Source: Planctomycetaceae bacterium UBA4732 (GTDB lineage Bacteria; Planctomycetota; Planctomycetia; Gemmatales; Gemmataceae). From it: DNA of 12,929 nucleotides. The notes under the pieces are model-generated. The model did not search any database. It worked only from the letters and a program-made list of their open reading frames with translations, and was not told the origin of the DNA. This document shows, piece after piece, positions 1 to 6,426 of the stretch. The first letter of the stretch is position 1. Each line of letters begins with the position of its first letter. A program made the translations under genes and the position numbers. The stretch covers positions 20,405 to 33,333 of the forward strand of contig DHJA01000286.1 of NCBI GenBank assembly GCA_002404095.1, given 5' to 3'.

Positions 1-29
1 TCCATGCGTGACGAAGCACTAGACCGCTT

Positions 30-2630
30 TCATTCCTCGGTCTCGACGCGCACCTTCTCCGTCTCCGTCTGATCGCCCGCTTTGACGTGAATTATGTATT
101 CGCCCGCCGCGACCGTACCGCCGTCGTCCGCCCCCGCCGCTTTGGATTGCAGCGACCATTGCACCCCATGCAAGCCCGCCTCGCTCGACCCTTTAAGGTT
201 CGCCACCGCCGACCCGCGCGCATCGACGATCTGGATGCGCACCGTCTCCGGCGACTTGTCCTTGAGATAGTAGAATATAGAGGCGCCGTAAGGGGGATTT
301 GGCGCCGTATAGTTCACGTTTGGGTCCAGACCGGCGCCACGCCGATACGCATACGCGACCGCCGGCTTCACATCGAACAGATGCAGCGCTTCGCCCGGCG
401 TCTTGGCATGGAGTTGCTCCAGCGGCGCCACATCCATCACGAACAGGCCGCGGCCGTGCGTGGCGATCACCAGGTCGCGCTCGCGCGGGTGGATGACCAA
501 GTCGTGGACGGCTACGGGCGGCAAGCCCTTGCGCACCGAAGTCCAGGTTGCCCCGCCGTCGATGGAAATAAACAGACCGAACTCCGTGCCGACAAACAGC
601 AAGTCGCGGTTGCGAGGGTCGGCGCGGACGACGTGGACGTGGCCGCCGGCCGGCAGTCGATCCGACAACGCTTTCCAGGTCGCGCCGAAATCATCGGTCT
701 TATACAGGTACGGCGAAATGTCGTCGTAACGATGGCGGTCCACGGCGACGAAGGCCGTGCCCTCCGCGAAGGGCGAACACTCGACGCGACTGACCCAGCG
801 CTCGGCCGGCCCCGGAAGGCGAGCGCTCACGTCATGCCATTTCACGCCGCCGTCGCGTGTGACGAGGACGCGGCCGTCGTCCGTACCGGCCCAGAGGACG
901 CCTTCCTTGAGCGGCGATTCGGCCAGCGTGGAGATGGTATGGCCGTGGTCTTCACTCGGCCCCGGTTGGCCGTAGGTCGCGTCAGGGCTGATCGCTTGCC
1001 AAGTGTCGCCGCGGTTGACCGACTTGAAGACGAAATTACCTCCATAATAGATCGTTTGCGAGTTGTGCGGCGAAATAAGGATCGGCGAGTTCCAGTTAAA
1101 GCGGTAGGCCGGCGTCTGCTTTGTCGGCGGCCGCGGCGCGATTTCCACGTTGAGACCGAGGCGCACGTTGACGCGCTGCAACATGCCATATTGACCCTCG
1201 CAAAAGACGGTATCGGCGTCGTTGGGGTCGGGCTGGCAGTAGAAGCCGTCGGCCCCATAGATGCGAAACCAATCCGCCACGGTGACGCCGTCGGCGGAAA
1301 GCGTGCGGCTCGGGCCGCCCCAACTGCCGTTGTCCTGGAGGCCGCCGTAGACCCGGTAGGGCTTGCGCATGTCCACGCCGACGGCGTAGAACTGGTCGAT
1401 GGGCAGATTCAGCAGGTGCTGCCAACGGCCGCCGCGGTCGTAGCTGAAATAAAGGCCGCCGTCCGTGCCGAGTACCAGATGGTCGGAATCGGCCGGGTCG
1501 ATCCAGAGGGCGTGATCGTCGTTGTGGGCGCCGGTCGCCGCGTCGTTGCGGAAAGTCTTACCGCCGTCGGCCGACGCGAACAGCAACGTGCCGCCGACGT
1601 AGACGCGCCGGTCGTCGTTGGGATCGACGCGGATTTGCCCGAAGTAGAACGGCCGCGGACAAAGATCGTTGACCTTGACCCACGTTTCGCCTTTGTCGGC
1701 GGAGCGAAAGACGCCGCCGGTTTCGGGCTGATCGTCCGTCTTGGCCGGCTGGCCGGGCATGCGGAGGGTGCTGGTCTTGTCGGTGGAAACGACGGCGTAG
1801 ACGATGCGCGAGTCTTTGCGGTAGACGCTCAGGCCGCAGCGGCCGAGCGGCCGATTCGGCAGGCCGTTCGTCATGCGGGTCCATTCCTTGCCGCCGTCGG
1901 TCGTCTTGTAGAGGCCGGCGTCGGCGCTGAACTGCCGGGCCGGATTGCCGCCGGCGAAGCGGTCGCGGCGCACACTATAAGCGGCGGCGTACAGAATATC
2001 CGGATCGCCAGGGTCCATCTGGAGGTCGATGACGCCGGCGTCTTCGTCGATGACAAGGCTCTTTTGCCAGGTCTTGCCGCCGTCGTCGGTGCGGAAGAGG
2101 CCGCGTTGCATGTTGGGGCCGAAGACGTGGCCCAGTGCCGCGACGTAAACCCTATCCGGATTTTTCGGATGGATAATGACGCGAGCAACGTGAAACGAGT
2201 CGCGCAGACCCATGTTCCGCCAGGTCTTACCGCCGTCGGTCGATTTGTAAACGCCATCGCCGCGCGAGACGCTGTTGCGCGCGTTGGCCTCGCCAGTACC
2301 TACCCATACGACGTCGGGGTTGGACGCGCAAACGGCGACGTCGCCGATGGCGGCGACGGGCTGGTCGTCGAAGACGGGTGTCCAGGTGACGCCGTTATTG
2401 ACGGTCTTCCAAACCCCGCCGGAGGCGGCGGCGATATACATGGTGGATGGCCGATTCTCCACGACGGCGACGGCGGTGACGCGGCCGCTCATGTTGCCGG
2501 GGCCGAGGGGCCGCGGCGCGAGCGCGTCAAGAAATTGCTGGGGTAGCGCGTCGGGTTCGGCGTTCGCCGGAGAGACGAAAAAAGCGATGGAGAGGCCAAG
2601 AGCAAGGCGGCGAAGGACATTTACGGACAT
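30..2630 (-). CDS. Exported BNR/Asp-box repeat propeller protein (VPS10/sortilin-like)
   Basis: The product is 866 aa. Residues 1-24 form a signal peptide: Arg7/Arg8, a hydrophobic core LALGLSIAFFV, and a probable cleavage site after ANA, so the mature protein should lie outside the cytoplasm. At least ten Asp-box motifs (S/T-x-D-x-G-x-T-W type) run through the protein, beginning with KTVNNGVTW at about 75-83 and including STDGGKTW, TDDGGKTW, SADGGKTF, TRDGGVKW, TDDFGATW and SIDGGATW. They indicate one or two beta-propellers of the sialidase/Vps10 fold. The C-terminal ~95 residues lack Asp boxes and resemble a small beta-sandwich (GLHGVQWSL, AAGEYIIHV), like the FlgD-type Ig module of secreted proteins. 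No sialidase catalytic set is recognisable, so the annotation 'glycosyl hydrolase' would be unsafe; binding or scaffolding is as likely. The ATG at 2630 is chosen because it directly precedes the signal peptide; the ribosome-binding site is weak. The stop lies close to the window edge. Confidence 0.93.
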   Translation of the reverse strand: MSVNVLRRLALGLSIAFFVSPANAEPDALPQQFLDALAPRPLGPGNMSGRVTAVAVVENRPSTMYIAAASGGVWKTVNNGVTWTPVFDDQPVAAIGDVAVCASNPDVVWVGTGEANARNSVSRGDGVYKSTDGGKTWRNMGLRDSFHVARVIIHPKNPDRVYVAALGHVFGPNMQRGLFRTDDGGKTWQKSLVIDEDAGVIDLQMDPGDPDILYAAAYSVRRDRFAGGNPARQFSADAGLYKTTDGGKEWTRMTNGLPNRPLGRCGLSVYRKDSRIVYAVVSTDKTSTLRMPGQPAKTDDQPETGGVFRSADKGETWVKVNDLCPRPFYFGQIRVDPNDDRRVYVGGTLLFASADGGKTFRNDAATGAHNDDHALWIDPADSDHLVLGTDGGLYFSYDRGGRWQHLLNLPIDQFYAVGVDMRKPYRVYGGLQDNGSWGGPSRTLSADGVTVADWFRIYGADGFYCQPDPNDADTVFCEGQYGMLQRVNVRLGLNVEIAPRPPTKQTPAYRFNWNSPILISPHNSQTIYYGGNFVFKSVNRGDTWQAISPDATYGQPGPSEDHGHTISTLAESPLKEGVLWAGTDDGRVLVTRDGGVKWHDVSARLPGPAERWVSRVECSPFAEGTAFVAVDRHRYDDISPYLYKTDDFGATWKALSDRLPAGGHVHVVRADPRNRDLLFVGTEFGLFISIDGGATWTSVRKGLPPVAVHDLVIHPRERDLVIATHGRGLFVMDVAPLEQLHAKTPGEALHLFDVKPAVAYAYRRGAGLDPNVNYTAPNPPYGASIFYYLKDKSPETVRIQIVDARGSAVANLKGSSEAGLHGVQWSLQSKAAGADDGGTVAAGEYIIHVKAGDQTETEKVRVETEE

Positions 2631-2712
2631 AGAAGAGGCTCATAGCGTTAAATAAGGCGGCGCGTCCCATTGAGGCGAGCGGGGTCGCGTGAGCGCCCCG
2701 AGGGGCGGCGCA

Positions 2713-2901
2713 TCAGTTGATGGAAGGCCGAGCGTGGAAAGTGGGCGCTTCCATCGCCAGGTATCGAGGGCCGACGGACGCGCCGGGAGCGCGGGGCGGC
2801 GCGAGCGGCGGGGCGGCGGTAGTTTTGGTCAGGGAAGCGACGGCGAAGACGCCGGCGGTGACAAAGAACAGCCCGAGCAGCGAAGCAAATCCTCGAAACA
2901 T
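2713..2901 (-). CDS. Small putative secreted or membrane-anchored peptide, unknown function
   Basis: The 62-aa product opens with FRGFASLLGLFFVTAGVFAV, a hydrophobic stretch of about 20 residues behind a single Arg. This fits a signal peptide or one transmembrane anchor. A Pro/Ala-rich stretch (about 29-41, APPLAPPRAPGA) and a short polar tail follow. The ATG at 2901 is chosen over upstream in-frame starts because a strong Shine-Dalgarno, GGAGGGG, lies 3-4 nt upstream, and because the extended N-terminus has no recognisable features. The gene lies 82 nt upstream of the exported BNR gene on the same strand, so the two may be co-transcribed. I recognise no family. It could also be a non-functional ORF; the ribosome-binding site and signal-like N-terminus are the only support. 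Confidence 0.5.
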   Translation of the reverse strand: MFRGFASLLGLFFVTAGVFAVASLTKTTAAPPLAPPRAPGASVGPRYLAMEAPTFHARPSIN

Positions 2902-3068
2902 TTTACCCCTCCGAAAAGGGTGCGACATTGCACGACGGGCCGGCCTCCGAGGCCGTCCCTCTAGGAACGCGATGGAATCGAAGGTGGGTCGATGGCAAGG
3001 CGGCGCCTGAAACAAACGGACCATACTCAATCGATTCAAACGGAGCAAGAGGGATATTCGTGTCGAAA

Positions 3069-3096
3069 TTGGTCTTGTTCGCTTTGCGGTTATAGT
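3069..3096 (+). promoter_or_regulatory. Candidate sigma70-type promoter for the 77-aa gene leader
   Basis: TTGGTC (3069-3074) is separated by 16 nt from TATAGT (3091-3096), which matches the -10 consensus at five of six positions; the -35 matches at about three or four. Transcription starting near 3103 would give a leader of about 230 nt before the ATG at 3334, containing the 3191-3297 structures. The call rests on consensus matching only. Confidence 0.3.
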
Positions 3097-3190
3097 GTAC
3101 AAAAAGGTTCGCGCTCGGGCGCCGAGACGGATCTCGCGGCAACGGCTTGCCCAGCGGTAAGGAAACCCATCGCTACCCGGCGACGGCCTG

Positions 3191-3297
3191 CACACGACGA
3201 CCTGTTTGTTCCTTTGTCCTACCCTCCTCGTCGTGTGAACGGCTGGCGTATTCCTGCTGAGGAATGAACCGCCATCAGGCAGGCGGTCGGTTCACGC
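3191..3297 (+). promoter_or_regulatory. Candidate structured 5' leader RNA with two mutually exclusive folds
   Basis: Fold A is a perfect 10-bp stem: CACACGACGA (3191-3200) pairs with TCGTCGTGTG (3228-3237) around a 27-nt pyrimidine-rich loop. Fold B is a three-way junction. Its closing stem pairs GTGTGAAC (3233-3240) with GTTCACGC (3290-3297), 8 bp including one G-U. It encloses hairpin 2, ATTCC/GGAAT (3250-3254/3261-3265, loop TGCTGA), and hairpin 3, ACCGCC/GGCGGT (3268-3273/3282-3287, 8-nt loop). Bases 3233-3237 are needed by both folds, so they cannot coexist, as in riboswitch or attenuator expression platforms. The element ends 36 nt before the ATG at 3334. I do not recognise it as a known riboswitch class. 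The pairings are seen in the sequence; the switching role is inferred. Confidence 0.35.
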
Positions 3298-3333
3298 CAT
3301 GCTTTCCTTATCGCTCCTGTCTGCGAGGTTTCT

Positions 3334-3567
3334 ATGATTGTCTCAAATCATCGCCGCGATGAAACTATTGACTCGGCCGCCTCCCCGTTGGATCAGCTCG
3401 TGCAAAAGCGCCTCGATATCGCTCGACTGGGCCTAACGGAAGTACGCAGCCGCCTCGACGCCGGCCTGGAGTTCGACGCCGAGATCATTCTCCGCAAGGT
3501 TGATGAAGATCTGCACATGCTGCAACGGCGGCTCCGTCGGGAAGTCGCCAAGGCGGTTTCCGTTTGA
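3334..3567 (+). CDS. Small hypothetical protein, charged and mostly helical
   Basis: The 77-aa product has no signal peptide or membrane segment. From residue 18 on it is rich in alternating Leu/Ile and Arg/Asp/Glu (SPLDQLVQKRLDIARLG, then EIILRKVDEDLHMLQRRLRR), which predicts two or three amphipathic helices and possibly a coiled-coil dimer. The ATG at 3334 has GAGG five bases upstream. The gene stands alone on the plus strand between a structured leader and a 15-bp inverted repeat. No family is recognised. Size and helicity would suit a small regulatory or adaptor protein, but no DNA-binding motif is evident. Confidence 0.6.
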   Translation: MIVSNHRRDETIDSAASPLDQLVQKRLDIARLGLTEVRSRLDAGLEFDAEIILRKVDEDLHMLQRRLRREVAKAVSV

Positions 3568-3575
3568 TTCCGTTT

Positions 3576-3619
3576 GCTGTAGGGTGGGTCGAGCGTACTC
3601 GCGAGACCCACCCTACAGC
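3576..3619. repeat. 15-bp perfect inverted repeat, REP-like or terminator
   Basis: GCTGTAGGGTGGGTC (3576-3590) and its exact complement GACCCACCCTACAGC (3605-3619) flank a 14-nt spacer. It starts 8 nt after the stop of the 77-aa gene. No T-tract follows on either strand, so it is a poor classical intrinsic terminator. Its GTAGGGTGGGT arm resembles, from memory, palindromic intergenic repeats dispersed in many bacterial genomes. No second copy is present in this window. Confidence 0.6.
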
Positions 3620-3677
3620 GCAAGCGCGAACAATATTCAGCCTCACGCCATCCTATAGATGAAGAGCGGTCCCCTTC

Positions 3678-3693
3678 GCCCCGTTTACGGGGC
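3678..3693 (+). promoter_or_regulatory. GC-rich hairpin in the leader of the MFS gene
   Basis: GCCCCG (3678-3683) and CGGGGC (3688-3693) form a 6-bp all-GC stem with loop TTTA, followed by GTTTGTGTTCT. It lies 13 nt upstream of the Shine-Dalgarno of the transporter gene. It could act as a weak attenuator, protect the 5' end of the mRNA, or end transcription from upstream. The tail is only moderately U-rich. Confidence 0.35.
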
Positions 3694-3719
3694 GTTTGTG
3701 TTCTCCGGAGGAGAAGAGG

Positions 3720-5159
3720 ATGATGGATGGTGGTGAACCCGCGACCGAGATTTCGCCGTCGGGACTGGACGTGCGCAACGTCTCCTTCCGTCTCACATGG
3801 CCGGAGACGCGCTTGCTGCTAGTTCTGGCGGCCGTACAGTTCACGCACGTCGTGGACTTCATGATTATCATGCCGCTCGGGCCGCGCATGAAAGGAAGTC
3901 TGAATCTGAACCTCGAAGAGGTCAGCAACATCGTGGCGGCCTACGCCGTCGCCGCCGCCGTCGCCGGTCTGCTCGCCGCCTTCGTCATGGACCGCTTCGA
4001 CCGTAAGCGCTTGCTATTGGCGCTCTACACCGGCTTCACCGTCGGCACCGGCCTCTGCGCTTTGGCGCCGAATTACCACATGCTGTTGTTGGGGCGCGTC
4101 GTCGCCGGCGCGTTCGGCGGCGTCGGCGCCTCGGCCACGCTTGTTATCGTCGGCGACGCCTTCCCCGATTCGCGCCGCGGCGCCGCGATGGGCGTTTTAA
4201 TGTCGGCGTTCTCCGTGGCGTCCATTGTCGGCGTCCCGGCCGGCATCCTCATCGCCGACGTATTCGGCTACTGGGAAGCGCCGTTCGCCGTGCTGGCGGG
4301 CGTTGCCGTCCTGGTCCTGGCCGCAATTCAGCTGGTATTGCCGCCGCTGCCGCGGCCGACGAGCGGCGCCCACCCCGCCGATGCGCTGAGCGTGGCGTCG
4401 CGCTTCCTAACCATACTGCTGCGGCCAGGGCACCTCCTCGCCTACCTCTTCATGACCGGGCTGGTGATGAGTTCGTTCATCATCTGGCCGACGCTGCCCA
4501 TCTTTCTGGTGAAAAACGTTGGCATCGACGATTCCTCTCTGAAATATGTCTATTTGTGCGGCGGCGTCGCCACGCTGCTGACGCTGACCTGGTTCGGCCG
4601 GCTCGCGGACCGACTGGGCAAACGGCTGATATTCCGCGTACTTGGAGGGTTCACGGCCGTGCCGCTCCTGCTCATCACCAACCTGCCGCACGGCCTTGCC
4701 TTGCCGTTGGTGCTGGGGGCGACGACGCTGCTCATGACGGTAAGTTCGGGCCGCATGGTGCCGGCGATGGCGCTCATCACAGTGAGCGCCGAGCCGCGTT
4801 TTCGCGGCAGTTTCATGAGTATGAACTCGGCGGTGCAGCAGACGGCGATGGCGTTGGCGGCGGTCATCGGCGGTCACATGATCGGCGAAACCGCGACGGG
4901 CGTGCTGACGGGCTACCCGCTTGTCGGTTGCGTCGCGGCCGGCGTGTCGCTGCTGACCGTATTTATCGTCGGCCTGCTGCGGACGGCGCCGCTGGGTGGA
5001 GCGGCCGTGGTCGCGGTGGAACTGCCGGCCGAGATGCCGTTGCCGGAGAATCCGGGCGAAGAAGGGATTTACACGCCGGAAATGATGGGGATGACCATGC
5101 CAAAGGCCGCCCCGCGCGCCGCCGCGAGGGAAAGCTCAGAAATAAGGCGGTCTTTGTAA
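3720..5159 (+). CDS. Major facilitator superfamily transporter, DHA1-like
   Basis: The 479-aa product is an inner-membrane secondary transporter with about twelve hydrophobic segments. The first starts near residue 32 (LLLVLAAVQFTHVVDFMII) with an Asp at 46. The loop between helices 2 and 3 carries MFS motif A as DRFDRKR (91-97). Residues 171-189 (GVPAGILIADVFGYWEAPF) resemble motif C of the drug:H+ antiporter group. A second, weaker motif A, GRLADRLGKR, lies in the central inter-domain region. The ~40-residue C-terminal tail is polar and probably cytoplasmic. Export of small molecules by proton exchange is the family's usual role; the substrate cannot be told. ATG 3720 is chosen over a TTG at 3696 because GGAGGAG (3707-3713) lies 6 nt upstream; ATG 3723 is equally possible. 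The small gene at 5302 follows on the same strand but 142 nt away. Confidence 0.93.
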   Translation: MMDGGEPATEISPSGLDVRNVSFRLTWPETRLLLVLAAVQFTHVVDFMIIMPLGPRMKGSLNLNLEEVSNIVAAYAVAAAVAGLLAAFVMDRFDRKRLLLALYTGFTVGTGLCALAPNYHMLLLGRVVAGAFGGVGASATLVIVGDAFPDSRRGAAMGVLMSAFSVASIVGVPAGILIADVFGYWEAPFAVLAGVAVLVLAAIQLVLPPLPRPTSGAHPADALSVASRFLTILLRPGHLLAYLFMTGLVMSSFIIWPTLPIFLVKNVGIDDSSLKYVYLCGGVATLLTLTWFGRLADRLGKRLIFRVLGGFTAVPLLLITNLPHGLALPLVLGATTLLMTVSSGRMVPAMALITVSAEPRFRGSFMSMNSAVQQTAMALAAVIGGHMIGETATGVLTGYPLVGCVAAGVSLLTVFIVGLLRTAPLGGAAVVAVELPAEMPLPENPGEEGIYTPEMMGMTMPKAAPRAAARESSEIRRSL

Positions 5160-5301
5160 AGAGGTTAGGCAGCGTGGCAAAACTTACCGACGTTCGCATT
5201 TTTCTAGGAAGCGCCTAACTGATTGGCCTGTAAACCTTTCCGAAAGTTCGGTGTCCGGAAGTAGGATATGGCGCCTACTTTGCTATCGAGGAAGCGGCTT
5301 C

Positions 5302-5550
5302 ATGCGGCCGAGGAACGATCGGAACCGAATTATGAACGATGGCATATTAAACTCTTACAGAGGCGAATTGGGTCTGGCGTTAGCCGACCGGGATGTGGTG
5401 GAGGTGCCGTTGCTGCTGCCGGGCTGGCAGGTGGACGCCCTGGCGATGGCGGCGCAAGATCGCGGCCAGACCGCCGGCGAGATGCTGCGTCATGTGTTGG
5501 AAGACTTCATCACGAGCCTTGAGGAAAGGCAGACTTACGCGACCCGTTAA
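5302..5550 (+). CDS. Small ribbon-helix-helix-like protein, putative
   Basis: The product is 82 aa from ATG 5302, which has GAGGAAG 7 nt upstream. An alternative ATG at 5332 has GGAA 7 nt upstream and gives 72 aa. The conserved-looking core is a beta-strand (VVEVPLLLP) followed by two helices (WQVDALAMAAQDRGQTAGEMLRHVLEDFI, in two parts joined by RGQT). This order of strand, helix, turn and helix is that of CopG/Arc-type DNA-binding proteins and antitoxins, and the phrase RGxTxGEMLR is typical of such helices. There is no toxin partner nearby. The lower-GC patch at 5200-5340 upstream could hold its own promoter. It could be a transcription regulator or an orphan antitoxin; the fold call is inferred from pattern only. 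Confidence 0.6.
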   Translation: MRPRNDRNRIMNDGILNSYRGELGLALADRDVVEVPLLLPGWQVDALAMAAQDRGQTAGEMLRHVLEDFITSLEERQTYATR

Positions 5551-5583
5551 GGCGTCAACGCCTATTCATCGTACTCCCTTGGA

Positions 5584-5635
5584 CCCGCCAAGCGGCTTTC
5601 CGGTCGTTCTACCGGAGAGCAGGCAGCGGGTTTTT
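5584..5635 (+). terminator. Candidate intrinsic terminator after the small RHH-like gene
   Basis: CCCGC (5584-5588) pairs with GCGGG (5626-5630), enclosing an inner hairpin CCGGT/ACCGG (5600-5604/5611-5615). TTTTTCCTTT follows directly from 5631. The arrangement lies 33 nt after the stop of the plus-strand gene and 24 nt before the end of the convergent minus-strand gene. A smaller hairpin AGGCG-TCAA-CGCCT starts at the stop codon itself (5550-5563) but has no T-tract. Confidence 0.4.
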
Positions 5636-5659
5636 CCTTTGGCCGCCGCGCGGGACTCG

Positions 5660-6031
5660 TCACGAATTTTTGTCCTCGTCCAGATGGAATCGGTGGAGCA
5701 TTCGATGTACGACCGGCGCGAAAACGATGCCGGTCGCCAGGACCAGTGCCAGGCCGCTATATAGCGCGTAGAGGCCCGCAAACAGTTTCCCGCCCCATGT
5801 CTGAAGCGTACCAAGCGGTCCCATTCCCGAGAGAATCATGGAAGCGTTGGCGAAGGCGTCGATCCACGCCATCCCTTCCAGATAACGGTAGCCGATCATG
5901 CCGCCGACTAGCGAGACGGCGATAAGCACGGCCGCCGCCGCGATGTTCCGCGCTAGGCGCCGGGCGAAGGCTTGTCGGCTTATCAACGGCTGGTGCTTGG
6001 ACTCGTAAGCGAGGAAATGACGCTTTGCCAA
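5660..6031 (-). CDS. Two-helix membrane protein with channel-pore fold but no K+ filter
   Basis: The 123-aa product has a basic N-terminus (1-28), a first membrane helix at about 29-50 (AAAAVLIAVSLVGGMIGYRY), a short helix at 56-68 (WIDAFANASMILS), and a second membrane helix at about 81-106 (GKLFAGLYALYSGLALVLAT onward). A His-rich, charged tail, HRMLHRFHLDED, follows. This TM-pore helix-TM order and the phrase 'GKLFAGLYALYSG' match the two-TM ion-channel fold. The place of the TVGYG selectivity filter is taken by SGMGPLG (68-74), so it is probably not a K+-selective channel. The start is TTG at 6031, supported by GGAGG 5 nt upstream (6037-6041). It lies 98 nt downstream of the ubiquitin-like gene on the same strand, with a 31-bp palindrome between. 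Function is unknown. Confidence 0.8.
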   Translation of the reverse strand: MAKRHFLAYESKHQPLISRQAFARRLARNIAAAAVLIAVSLVGGMIGYRYLEGMAWIDAFANASMILSGMGPLGTLQTWGGKLFAGLYALYSGLALVLATGIVFAPVVHRMLHRFHLDEDKNS

Positions 6032-6064
6032 AACAGCCTCCTAACAGGCGCTAACAGAATGAAC

Positions 6065-6127
6065 TACAAGCCCTGAGCGCAAGCGACGGGTTTCGACGAA
6101 ACCCGTCGCTTGCGCTCAGGGCTTGTA
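6065..6127. repeat. 31-bp perfect palindrome with 1-nt centre, REP-like
   Basis: Positions 6065-6095 are the exact reverse complement of 6097-6127, with a single A at 6096. The arm begins TACAAGCCCTGAGCGCAAGC and ends in CGGGTTTCG. It lies 2 nt beyond the stop of the ubiquitin-like gene and 33 nt upstream of the channel-like gene. In RNA it would form a very stable hairpin with a tiny loop. No T-run follows on either strand, so a REP-like mobile repeat or mRNA 3'-end stabiliser is more likely than a classical terminator. A 7-bp direct repeat CTAACAG (6041-6047, 6051-6057) lies beside it. Confidence 0.85.
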
Positions 6128-6129
6128 AG

Positions 6130-6426
6130 CTACCCACCGGCGATGGCCCCGACGATGAAAAAAGGCTCCGCCCCTGACGCCACAGCCTCGGGCAGCGGCA
6201 CGTCCGGCGGCTCATGGGATACATCCTGTTCGCAGGCGAAGAATCGCAAGAAGGCGCGTCGCTGTCGCGTGACGTGGTCGCGGATCGTCCCGCGCAGCGT
6301 CGGATAGCGAATCTCCAGCGCGTCGAGGACCGAGCGCTGCGTGACAGGGCTGGCGACGACAAGCTGAACCTCGCCAGCGATGTTCGCCAGTGTCCGCAAA
6401 TGGTACGGGAGGATGACGCGGATCAT
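6130..6426 (-). CDS. MoaD/ThiS-type ubiquitin-like (beta-grasp) protein ending in Gly-Gly
   Basis: The 98-aa product opens with a beta-strand ([19 protein letters not shown]). It then has [19 protein letters not shown] and [11 protein letters not shown], the strand-helix pattern of MoaD/ThiS, where the helix follows a TxxxVLDAL motif. It ends exactly in AIAGG at the stop codon. The free C-terminal diglycine is the hallmark of the family, being adenylated by an E1-like enzyme and then made a thiocarboxylate or joined to a target. The middle ([27 protein letters not shown]) matches the extended region between helix and last strand. Its ATG overlaps the stop of the BNR gene in ATGA (6423-6426), so translation is coupled. 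No moaE, thiG, moeB or cysteine-synthase gene is in the window, so a molybdopterin or thiamine role is unsupported. Confidence 0.85.
   Translation of the reverse strand: MIRVILPYHLRTLANIAGEVQLVVASPVTQRSVLDALEIRYPTLRGTIRDHVTRQRRAFLRFFACEQDVSHEPPDVPLPEAVASGAEPFFIVGAIAGG

Larger units (their letters stand above)
2902..3333. other. 432-nt intergenic gap between divergent small genes
   Basis: No convincing gene lies here. The minus-strand gene at 2713-2901 and the plus-strand gene at 3334-3567 diverge from this gap. On the minus strand a weak candidate promoter (TTGCTC at 3043-3048, 17-nt spacer, TATGGT at 3020-3025) could serve the 62-aa gene. On the plus strand a candidate promoter sits at 3069-3096, followed by a foldable leader at 3191-3297 (separate entries). 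The short open frames here have no family resemblance or good start sites. Confidence 0.6.

Noticed and set aside
87..2546. Very long plus-strand open frame of 819 codons opposite the BNR gene
   Set aside because: It mirrors the Asp-box gene in a GC-rich antisense frame, is Arg/Val/Ala-rich without domains, and has no ribosome-binding site.
4407..4877. 156-codon minus-strand open frame inside the transporter gene
   Set aside because: His/Arg/Gln-rich composition without domains; antisense to clear MFS membrane helices.
5164..5219. GTTAGGC/GCCTAAC inverted repeat after the transporter gene
   Set aside because: 7-bp arms with a 42-nt loop and no T-tract beyond; expected by chance at this length.
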